A stretch of 64,000 bases of DNA from Phycisphaerae bacterium (GTDB lineage: Bacteria > Planctomycetota > Phycisphaerae > UBA1845): positions 81,389-145,388 of the forward strand of contig JAJDEB010000016.1 in NCBI GenBank assembly GCA_029260015.1, read 5' to 3'. A program made the position numbers and the translations under genes. This document shows positions 19,625-26,711 of the stretch, piece by piece; the stretch's first letter is position 1; every line of letters begins with the position of its first letter. The notes below the pieces were generated by a model. That model searched no databases, had not been told where the DNA came from, and was given only the letters and a program-made list of their open reading frames with translations.

Positions 19625-20308
19625 TCAGTCCTGTGGCAGTTTCGACAGAGCGTCATTGTGGCCGACGACGATGAGTACATCTCCGGTTTCGATTTTTGTT
19701 TCAGCAGTTGGGACGATGATGCTTCTTTGCGCCGTTGTCTCATCGCCGGCAGACTTGGTGAAACGCTCGCGGCGGATGGCGACGAGGTTGACCTGATACT
19801 CCGCCCGTAGGTTCAATTCTATCAGCGACTTTCCGACGAATGCAGATGGGGCAGCGGTATAGATGAGACTGTGGTCGGCTTCGAGTTCGATGTATTGCGA
19901 AAGATTTGGAAGCGCCAACCTGTGGGCCCAGCGCATCGCCGACTCCTGCTCCGCTGACGCGATTTCGTCGGCACCGACCTTGCGAAGAATCTTCCCTTGC
20001 AGATCAGTCATCGCCCGGGCAATGATCCGCGGGACACCGAGTTCCTTCAGCGTTACCACCGTCAACACCGACGATTCAAACGCTTCGCCAATGGTCACAA
20101 TCGCTGCGTCTACTTCGGCAATGCCTTGGGCGACCAGAGCGGCACTATCCGTAGAGTCCATGCGAACAGCCAGCGTCACATCATCGCGCACGCGATCAAC
20201 GTCCGCCGCGTTGCGATCAATGGCGATGACTTCGTCACCGGCTTGTGCCAGCGCTCGAGCAAGACTTTCGCCAAATCGCCCCAATCCAATAACCGCAAAC
20301 CGTCTCAT
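19625..20308 (-). CDS. ktrA: KtrA/TrkA-type potassium uptake regulatory subunit
   Basis: 227 residues with a single RCK unit, the size of KtrA rather than the doubled TrkA. Residues 1-130 form the Rossmann nucleotide-binding domain (FAVIGLGRFGESLARAL, then AIDRN as the acidic end of strand 2). Residues about 140-225 form the RCK_C/TrkA_C domain (FVGKSLIELNLRAEYQVNLVAIRRE). It binds ATP/ADP or NAD(H) and gates the membrane subunit encoded 79 nt upstream on the same strand. Confidence 0.93.
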   Translation of the reverse strand: MRRFAVIGLGRFGESLARALAQAGDEVIAIDRNAADVDRVRDDVTLAVRMDSTDSAALVAQGIAEVDAAIVTIGEAFESSVLTVVTLKELGVPRIIARAMTDLQGKILRKVGADEIASAEQESAMRWAHRLALPNLSQYIELEADHSLIYTAAPSAFVGKSLIELNLRAEYQVNLVAIRRERFTKSAGDETTAQRSIIVPTAETKIETGDVLIVVGHNDALSKLPQD

Positions 20309-20387
20309 GTGATTCCCATCAGCAACTGTTTCAATCTAGCATCCCAGCGTCAATTAACCGCCAACATCAATGAATCACCCGCATCAA

Positions 20388-22280
20388 TCAACCTATCGTC
20401 ACGCGTTCTTCCGGATATTCGTACGGCATTGGGTTTGTCTTGTCGGCCAGCGCCACCATCAACGTCAATGGCCCAAGCCGCCCGGCAAACATCCCTAACA
20501 TGATGATGAACTGCCCTGGAACCGTCAACTTTTGCGACAACCCGCACGACAATCCAACAGTGCCACATGCTGACACTGCCTCAAACATTATGTCTCGCAG
20601 CGGAGCTGACTCGGTTAGCGAAAGGGCCAAGACAACGGTCGAAATCAACGCAAACATCAATACGACCAACACCCCGGCGCGCTCAACCAAATCGCGCGGT
20701 ATCGTTCGCCCAAACAATTCGATCCGCTCGCGCTTGCGAAGCGTCGAAAGCAAACCCAAAACCAAAATACCCACGGTCACCGTCTTAACTCCGCCAGCCG
20801 TCGATGCGGGCGACCCACCCACAAACATCAAGAGCATCAACAGGAAACGACTACCGGGCGAAAGCGACTCTGCATCGATCGCCACCGTATTAAAGCCAGC
20901 CGTGCGCGCCGTCACCGACTGAAACAACGCCCCGCGCGCCCTCTCGAACCAACCCATGTCCTTCATCACCCCAACCGTAGCGCGGGATGCGTCTGGCCCC
21001 AGGGATGCGGCTTTCCAGTCGAGCGATTCAAACACAATGAACATGATCGCCGGGACCACGACCAGAAACAGCGACGACCAAAGCACGATGCGAGAATGCA
21101 ACCGCAAACGCGGCAGACGACGTCGGGCTGGCTTGGCCCATTTAAAAACCGAGTTGTTCCCGTCAGCCACTCGCGCCGGCGCGAAGCGCGACACCCACCG
21201 ATTCCAAAGATCCTGAAGCACCGGAAAGCCCAATCCACCCAGCACGATAAGCGGCATGATCGAAACATATACGCCCCACGAACCGTCCATCGAAACGAAA
21301 CTGTCCGATTGCAAGGCGAACCCGGCATTGCAAAACGCACTGACCGCATGGAATACTGAAAAGAATATTCGATCCCCAACACCGTCGAGTTCGGCAGCAA
21401 ACATCGGATAACACAGAATCGCCCCAATGCACTCGAGGACAACCGTCGTGATGATGACGAAACGCCCGACACTACGAAGACTTCCGACTGTTTCGCGGTG
21501 AAGGTCGCTTTGCAAAACGAGCGACTGCTTGAGCGAGAGGTTGCGCCCAATAAGCAATCCGAGCATCGTCGAGGAAATCATGATGCCGAGACCACCCAGT
21601 TGGATCAGCCCCAAGATGATAGACTGCCCGAACCGCGAGTAATCCGTAGCGGTGTCGTAGATAGCAAGCCCCGTTACACACGTTGCGCTCGTTGACGTGA
21701 ACAGCGACACAACCAGATGACGCGGGATATCTTCCGACGCTTTTGCCCGGGCATCGGGCGTCATCGCTTTCGGCAGCGCCAGCAGGCAGCCACCCGCGAA
21801 AATAACGCTCGCAAACGTCACCACAACCCAACGCGCGGGATGCAATTGCCGCTGCGACAGTTCGAGATTCCACCGAACCACGCCAATCAAAATCCGCGCA
21901 ATCAGCAAAACCTGTATCGTGACCACGTAAATGGTTCCGAGTCGCAGCAGGGGCTGACCCGTTCGACCGAACTCGAAGCAAAGCAGCAAGCCAGCCGCCA
22001 CGAGAAACAGGAGGTCGAAGCAGCGGCGTCGCAAAGTTGCACGCCACGAAGATGCCGTCCAAAATGCGTGGATGATCGAGAATACGTACATCGCGATCGC
22101 GATCAGTTGAACGACAAGCAGTGCTGCCTTGGGGACGGGCGGTTCGTCGAACCCGTATTCCAAACTCAGCGCAATGGCGGCTGCGAATGTAAGCACCACC
22201 AGAATCCAGTGGCCAATCTGCATTGAGCGGCTGCCACTGTTGTTGGCATCGAGCAAAGGTTTCGTCAATGGGTTCGACAT
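20388..22280 (-). CDS. ktrB: KtrB/TrkH-type potassium transporter subunit
   Basis: 630 residues from ATG 22280. Multiple membrane segments; four pore-loop repeats are recognisable by the conserved glycine of the selectivity filter, for example TSATCVTGLAIYDTATD, HAVSAFCNAGFAL, VTARTAGFNTV and SACGTVGLSCG. The N-terminal 150 residues add extra membrane helices compared with the about 450-residue KtrB core. Conducts K+ (or Na+-coupled K+) uptake across the inner membrane together with the RCK subunit downstream. A second system, TrkHA, lies at 42-45 kb. Confidence 0.93.
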   Translation of the reverse strand: MSNPLTKPLLDANNSGSRSMQIGHWILVVLTFAAAIALSLEYGFDEPPVPKAALLVVQLIAIAMYVFSIIHAFWTASSWRATLRRRCFDLLFLVAAGLLLCFEFGRTGQPLLRLGTIYVVTIQVLLIARILIGVVRWNLELSQRQLHPARWVVVTFASVIFAGGCLLALPKAMTPDARAKASEDIPRHLVVSLFTSTSATCVTGLAIYDTATDYSRFGQSIILGLIQLGGLGIMISSTMLGLLIGRNLSLKQSLVLQSDLHRETVGSLRSVGRFVIITTVVLECIGAILCYPMFAAELDGVGDRIFFSVFHAVSAFCNAGFALQSDSFVSMDGSWGVYVSIMPLIVLGGLGFPVLQDLWNRWVSRFAPARVADGNNSVFKWAKPARRRLPRLRLHSRIVLWSSLFLVVVPAIMFIVFESLDWKAASLGPDASRATVGVMKDMGWFERARGALFQSVTARTAGFNTVAIDAESLSPGSRFLLMLLMFVGGSPASTAGGVKTVTVGILVLGLLSTLRKRERIELFGRTIPRDLVERAGVLVVLMFALISTVVLALSLTESAPLRDIMFEAVSACGTVGLSCGLSQKLTVPGQFIIMLGMFAGRLGPLTLMVALADKTNPMPYEYPEERVTIG

Positions 22281-22360
22281 TTGCAGTATCTTCTCGAAGG
22301 CTGGCCAATTCGCAAGAATGGGATGGGTTGGCTAGAAAAATCGCACTACGCCCATCGTCG

Positions 22361-22399
22361 ATATCGATTGACTTCGATATGATTCTGACATGACGTCAT
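22361..22399. promoter_or_regulatory. Two palindromes upstream of the homogentisate dioxygenase gene
   Basis: ATATCGA-N6-TCGATAT at 22361-22380 and the perfect palindrome ATGACGTCAT at 22390-22399 lie 46-84 nt before the hmgA-like start. A TTGACT hexamer sits between the arms of the first. These look like operator sites for a dimeric regulator, but the regulator is unknown and chance occurrence is possible. Confidence 0.35.
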
Positions 22400-22444
22400 C
22401 GGCCAACCGCCGATTCGCTCAGGATTGAAAAAAAGGAATCCGTC

Positions 22445-23623
22445 ATGATACAACGTCACCAACTCGGCAAAGTCCCTCCGAAACCGCATACGGCGTTCTA
22501 TGATGATTCAGGCAAGTTGCTGATGGAACAGTGCGTCACCCGTCGCGGGTTTGAAGGGGCGTACTCGATTCTGTACTACAAGATTCCGCCCACAGACGAG
22601 AATGCCGTCGAATCCGTCAACGTCAATGGCTTCTGCCCGTTTGAATTGGTCGACGATCAACCGCTGCATCGCCGTCACATCAAGTCTCAGGACATGCCAG
22701 CCGGCGGCGATTTCCTCACCGGACGGCGAACCATGATGGTCAATGCGGATCTGCAAATCGGGATCTGCAAACCAACCGAACCGCCGAAAAACTTCTTCTC
22801 CAATGGCGACGGTGACGAGTTATACTTCGTCAAAAAGGGCAGTGGGTACGTCGAGAGCGTTTACGGCATTTTGCCGTTTCGCAAATACGACTACCTGATG
22901 ATCCCGAAGGGCACGCCCTATCGCATCCACCTCGAAGGCAACGAAGGGACGATGTTAATTTTCGAGGGCAACCCATACCTCGGCATCCCCAAAGAATACC
23001 GCAACGAAGTCGGGCAGATCACCATGTATGCCCCGTATACGCATCGTGATTTTCGCTTGCCGACCGAACTCCTAAAGTTCGACGAAGCCAAGCACGGCAA
23101 AGCGCCGTACCCGCTCATTACCAAACTGAGCAATAAACTCTCAGCCCACATGTTCGAGCATTGGCCCTACGAGTTGGAGGGGTGGGACGGGTTCCTCTAC
23201 CCGGTCGCGTTCAACATCCTCGACTATCAACCGAAGACCGGTTTGATCCATCTGCCGCCAACGATCCACATTACGTTTACCGGCAACAACTTCGTGGTGT
23301 GTTCGTTCGTCCCGCGGGCTGTCGATTTCCACGAGAAAGCCATCCCGTGCCCGTATGGACATGCCAGCGTGGACATGGACGAAATCCTTTACTACGTCGA
23401 AGGGAACTTCACGTCGCGCAAAGGCATCGAATCCGAATCGATCAGCCTCCACCCGATGGGCATTCCCCACGGACCGCATCCCGGAACGTACGAAGCATCC
23501 ATCGGCGTCAAGCGAACCAACGAGCTAGCCGTCATGTGCGACGCGTACAAACCGCTCATCAAAACCAAATTCGCGGACACGCTCGAAGACAAGGATTATC
23601 ACCTGACTTGGGTGAAACACTAG
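22445..23623 (+). CDS. hmgA: Homogentisate 1,2-dioxygenase family protein
   Basis: 392 residues, ATG start with AAGGAA about 9 nt upstream. The overall sequence is of the homogentisate dioxygenase cupin family: RRGFEGAYSILYY near the start, GDELYFVKKGSGYVES and YDYLMIPKGTPYRIHLEG in the N-terminal cupin, and in the C-terminal half HASVDMDEILYYVEG and SLHPMGIPHGPHPGTYEAS, which supplies metal-ligand histidines. The family opens the ring of homogentisate in phenylalanine/tyrosine degradation. The phenylalanine hydroxylase gene 0.9 kb downstream supports this pathway. It is shorter than typical enzymes (about 430), so substrate identity is not certain. Confidence 0.85.
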   Translation: MIQRHQLGKVPPKPHTAFYDDSGKLLMEQCVTRRGFEGAYSILYYKIPPTDENAVESVNVNGFCPFELVDDQPLHRRHIKSQDMPAGGDFLTGRRTMMVNADLQIGICKPTEPPKNFFSNGDGDELYFVKKGSGYVESVYGILPFRKYDYLMIPKGTPYRIHLEGNEGTMLIFEGNPYLGIPKEYRNEVGQITMYAPYTHRDFRLPTELLKFDEAKHGKAPYPLITKLSNKLSAHMFEHWPYELEGWDGFLYPVAFNILDYQPKTGLIHLPPTIHITFTGNNFVVCSFVPRAVDFHEKAIPCPYGHASVDMDEILYYVEGNFTSRKGIESESISLHPMGIPHGPHPGTYEASIGVKRTNELAVMCDAYKPLIKTKFADTLEDKDYHLTWVKH

Positions 23624-23653
23624 CGCGACATCCTTACGAATTCCAACATCGAG

Positions 23654-23728
23654 GTGCCACTGCTCTGTGAGCAGTGCCGAATGCGAGAACCGTTTAGGCG
23701 AAATGCACTGCTCACAGAGCAGTGGCAC
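23654..23728. repeat. Family B palindromic repeat, copy 1
   Basis: Perfect 24-bp inverted arms (23654-23677 and 23705-23728) around a 27-nt loop. Each arm contains its own hairpin CACTGCTC-TGT-GAGCAGTG (8-bp stem, 3-nt loop), so the element can form either one long hairpin or two small ones. The same arms with the same loop length recur at 48263-48336. Lies between the hmgA-like and flavin reductase-like genes. Confidence 0.9.
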
Positions 23729-23757
23729 GACAACAAACCTGCGAGACAACGTGCCCA

Positions 23758-24381
23758 ATGTTTATCGACCTCGGCGATACAGAAAAATCCTGGCAAGACA
23801 TTTACAAACTGATCGTCACGTTTGTGAACCCGCGCCCCATAGCATTGGTGTCTTCAATATCTGCCGACGGCGTGCGCAACCTCGCGCCATTTAGCTTCTT
23901 CAACATGGTGTCTGCCAAGCCGCCGGTGATGATGGTTTGCCCATCGCGTAAACGCGACCACGGCAGGAAAGACACCCATACCAACATCGAAGCCACCGGC
24001 GAATTCGTCGTCGCGACCGTCACCCGATCGATCGCCGACGCGATGAACGACAGCAGCGCACCCTACGCTCCCGAGGTCGATGAATTCGAAAAATGCGCCC
24101 TAACCCCCACGCCAGCCAGCATCGTCAAACCGTCCCTCGTCGCCGAGTCACCTGTGAATTGCGAGTGCAAGCTCGACCGCATTATCGAGTTCGGCGACCA
24201 ACCCGGTGCGGGGGCTGTCATCTTCGGACGCATCGTGGCTATTCATGCGAAGGATGAATTTATGGCCGACGACGGTGGTATGGACCCGGAAAAGCTACAG
24301 ACCATAGGCCGCCTCGGTCGTAACTCGTATGCAACAACAACCGACCGCTTCGATTTGCCGCGACCCCAAATGCGGATATGA
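23758..24381 (+). CDS. Flavin reductase-like (FMN-binding split barrel) protein
   Basis: 207 residues from ATG 23758; a GTG inside the preceding repeat is also in frame but unlikely. The sequence follows the DIM6/NTAB flavin reductase-like family: NPRPIALVSSISADGVRNLAPFSFFNMVSAKPPVMMV at residues 20-60, then GEFVVATVTRSIADAMN. Members bind FMN and supply reduced flavin to oxygenases or act as oxidoreductases. Position between two enzymes of phenylalanine breakdown suggests involvement in aromatic catabolism, but the canonical pathway needs no flavin reductase, so the partner is unknown. Confidence 0.8.
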   Translation: MFIDLGDTEKSWQDIYKLIVTFVNPRPIALVSSISADGVRNLAPFSFFNMVSAKPPVMMVCPSRKRDHGRKDTHTNIEATGEFVVATVTRSIADAMNDSSAPYAPEVDEFEKCALTPTPASIVKPSLVAESPVNCECKLDRIIEFGDQPGAGAVIFGRIVAIHAKDEFMADDGGMDPEKLQTIGRLGRNSYATTTDRFDLPRPQMRI

Positions 24382-24477
24382 TTTTATAGCTATGCTTGGG
24401 CGCACTTGAACAAGCGTCCAAACGCGTCCGCCAGATCGATCGTCATGCTCGATCAACATTCCGAAAGGAAACGCTTC

Positions 24478-25416
24478 ATGTCTCAACCTGGTGAAGGATT
24501 AACCACCACGCAAGCGCCGTTTATCGAAGAAGCGCGAAGCGCCGGCAAAAAGTTCATTGACCAACCGTACGATTTGTACAGTGAAGCGAATCAGGAAACC
24601 TGGCGAAAACTCTACAAACAAATTCGACCGACGTGGGACAAGTACTCGCATCCGAAATTTCTGGAAGGCGTGCAAAAGCTCGCACTTCCGCCCGATCACA
24701 TTCCGCACCTCGACGAAATCAACCGCTTCCTCGAACCACTAAGCGGATTTAGCGCGCGGGCGGTTTCGGGGTATATCCCAGCGTACTACTTTTTCGATTC
24801 GTTGCGCATGCGGGCATTTCCGACGACCATCACCATCCGCGACGGCAGCAAACTCGACTACCTGCCCGAGCCCGACATCTTCCACGATGTGGCTGGCCAT
24901 GTGCCCATGCATACGGATAAGCAGTTCGCCGATGTGTTGGTGCGTTTCGGTGAAGTCGCAAGGTCAGCCGCCGGATTCGCAGCCGAAATCAAAGACCACG
25001 ACGTGCGCATCCAAAAACTAGAAAGCGTCATCAAAGCGATGGCCCGCTTTTTCTGGTTCACCGTAGAGTTCGGTTTGATGCGCCGACCGGGCGGTGGCAA
25101 GAACGACCTGTGCGTCTACGGCAGCGGCCTGCTAAGCTCGCACGGCGAACTCGAGTACTGCCTCGAATCGCCACGCGTGCAGCGCTTCCCCTTCCAACTC
25201 GAATGGGTCGTCAACCAATACTTCGAGATCGACCACTATCAACCGCTACTCTTCATCGTCGATTCGTTCGACCACCTATTCGAACTCATCGACGAACTAG
25301 AACGCTGGATGCCAATAGGGAAACTAGGCAACGTAAGCCCAGGCGAACCAGCCGTCAACGAAGAAGACCTAGAGTCCTTCATGAACGCCCAAGTCGGCAT
25401 GACCGCCGGCGCGTAG
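24478..25416 (+). CDS. phhA: Phenylalanine 4-monooxygenase
   Basis: 312 residues from ATG 24478, preceded by GAAAGGAAA; an upstream TTG (24406) gives a non-conserved extension. Bacterial-type aromatic amino acid hydroxylase: PEPDIFHDVAGHVPMH carries the two iron-ligand histidines and FFWFTVEFGLM the ligand glutamate. It converts phenylalanine to tyrosine using tetrahydrobiopterin and O2. Together with the homogentisate dioxygenase family gene it suggests phenylalanine/tyrosine catabolism; the intermediate steps (aminotransferase, 4-hydroxyphenylpyruvate dioxygenase) are not in this window. Confidence 0.93.
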   Translation: MSQPGEGLTTTQAPFIEEARSAGKKFIDQPYDLYSEANQETWRKLYKQIRPTWDKYSHPKFLEGVQKLALPPDHIPHLDEINRFLEPLSGFSARAVSGYIPAYYFFDSLRMRAFPTTITIRDGSKLDYLPEPDIFHDVAGHVPMHTDKQFADVLVRFGEVARSAAGFAAEIKDHDVRIQKLESVIKAMARFFWFTVEFGLMRRPGGGKNDLCVYGSGLLSSHGELEYCLESPRVQRFPFQLEWVVNQYFEIDHYQPLLFIVDSFDHLFELIDELERWMPIGKLGNVSPGEPAVNEEDLESFMNAQVGMTAGA

Positions 25417-25455
25417 AGGGTGGCTTGTCTCACCTCTTGAAACTGTGGTATATCG

Positions 25456-25836
25456 ATGGGCGCTCAACAAGAAACGAGCTTTGTAAACACATTCATCGCG
25501 CCGAATCGCCGCGAACGATACCTGTTCATGCTGCCAGACACAAAGCGTCGCCAACGACTACTCAAACAGCTATACCATTGCAAAGACATTGATCCCGAGG
25601 TAATGGTCGAACCGCAGACGAATATTTCGATCATAGAAGAATTGAAATCGATGGGCGCGCCGGATTCGTGCTACGTCATTTCAACCGACGCCACTCACGA
25701 CGGAAATGAACTCCCCCTCGAAACCGTGTTCAACGAGTACGTGTCAGGCAACGCGATGCTCATTGCGTGCATTCCCGGAAAGCTCGGCTGCAATGTGGAC
25801 GAGTACGGGTATAGGACAATCTTGAGACGCAGTTGA
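25456..25836 (+). CDS. Hypothetical protein
   Basis: 126 residues from ATG 25456, 39 nt after phhA on the same strand. Not recognised. No signal peptide or membrane segment; begins FVNTFIAPNRRERYLFMLPDTKRRQRLLKQLYH and has a DATHDGNELPLETVFNEYVSGNAMLIACIPGKLGC segment, suggesting a small soluble alpha/beta protein. Similar orphan proteins with an RRERYLFML-like start seem plausible as a conserved family, but this cannot be confirmed from the sequence alone. Confidence 0.7.
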   Translation: MGAQQETSFVNTFIAPNRRERYLFMLPDTKRRQRLLKQLYHCKDIDPEVMVEPQTNISIIEELKSMGAPDSCYVISTDATHDGNELPLETVFNEYVSGNAMLIACIPGKLGCNVDEYGYRTILRRS

Positions 25837-25853
25837 TCGGATCAGCTCACCAA

Positions 25854-26174
25854 CTAATCGCCACCCTCCACCAACCTACTTTGCAACCGCGTCATCAGAT
25901 CCATCTTCTCATGAAACACCGCGAGGATCAGCGGGCATAAGTTTTCTCGCTTTTGATAGAACGTGTAGTGGTGTTCGCATCGGCTTACCAAAAGTTCCGG
26001 CCGATGGCTCAAAGGGTGCCGAGCGCGTGCAGTGCCATCGCCGATGGCGTTGAAGTGCTTGCGCAATGCCGATTCATATCGATCGGCCTGCTTGAGTCCC
26101 CATGTTTTGATGGTGTAGCAAGCGATGTCGAGGAGATCGCGTTGGGCACCGGGCGAGATTTCGTACTCAGGCAT
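25854..26174 (-). CDS. parE: ParE/RelE-type toxin
   Basis: 106 residues. ParE-like toxin: YEISPGAQRDLLDIACYTIKTWGLKQADRYESALRKHF at the N-terminus (first helices and the W/Q residues common in the family), then HHYTFYQKRENLCPLILAVFHEKMDLMTRLQSRL, the conserved C-terminal strand region. ParE toxins inhibit DNA gyrase and RelE toxins cleave mRNA; the sequence favours ParE but does not settle the target. It overlaps the antitoxin gene by 8 nt, as usual for co-translated pairs. Confidence 0.88.
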   Translation of the reverse strand: MPEYEISPGAQRDLLDIACYTIKTWGLKQADRYESALRKHFNAIGDGTARARHPLSHRPELLVSRCEHHYTFYQKRENLCPLILAVFHEKMDLMTRLQSRLVEGGD

Positions 26175-26433
26175 CTGCGCCGGATTCCGCCTCGTCGCGC
26201 GCTTGCCGGAAAATGGACTCCACGGTTTGCTTGCTCGCGCCGGTCACTTCGGCTTCCCGGATGCGCTGATCCAAAACCGCTTCGAGTTCTGCCAAGTCTT
26301 CTTGTACACTGCCCTCTTGAGAACCGAGCGTAGCCGAAAGCACGAATTCCTTGATGGACTTTCCCTTCAAGGCGGCTAATGCTTTAAGCTTTTTATGCTC
26401 GTCCGGAGTAACGTCAATCGAGATGCGGCTCAC
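26167..26433 (-). CDS. parD: ParD-like antitoxin
   Basis: 88 residues. The N-terminal MSRISIDVTPDEHKKLKALAALKGKSIKEFV is a ribbon-helix-helix DNA-binding domain. The C-terminal half is a charged helix (DLAELEAVLDQRIREAE...VESIFRQARDEAESG) that would wrap the toxin. First gene of the pair; expected to autorepress from the inverted repeat located 62 nt upstream. Confidence 0.88.
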   Translation of the reverse strand: MSRISIDVTPDEHKKLKALAALKGKSIKEFVLSATLGSQEGSVQEDLAELEAVLDQRIREAEVTGASKQTVESIFRQARDEAESGADA

Positions 26434-26481
26434 GATATGCTCCTTGGGGGTTCGGGTGACGGCTAACGTGCCAGCCTCCTA

Positions 26482-26528
26482 ACCTTACGTCGCTACCCAC
26501 ATTTTGTCAACAATTACACAATGTGGGT
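26482..26528 (-). promoter_or_regulatory. Promoter and inverted-repeat operator of the toxin-antitoxin pair
   Basis: Inverted repeat ACCCACATTTTGT / ACACAATGTGGGT (13-bp arms with one mismatch, 8-nt spacer, 26495-26528). On the minus strand a TTGACA hexamer (26505-26510) lies between the arms, and TAAGGT (26482-26487) follows after 17 nt as a weak -10. The overlap of promoter and palindrome fits autoregulation by the antitoxin. Confidence 0.6.
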
Positions 26529-26711
26529 CACGGCAAAGAGTGATACCCAGGCTCGGAAATGCCCGATATTGATTCGGAATCGACGTTTGGACAACACCAA
26601 CGCCCCGTATCAATTGTTGCGATAGCTCAAATCAGTTGGATGATGAAGTTGGCGTTTTGGCTGAGAATGGGCATCGCAGATCGGTGACCAAGAAGAGATG
26701 AGAAGTCGCGA

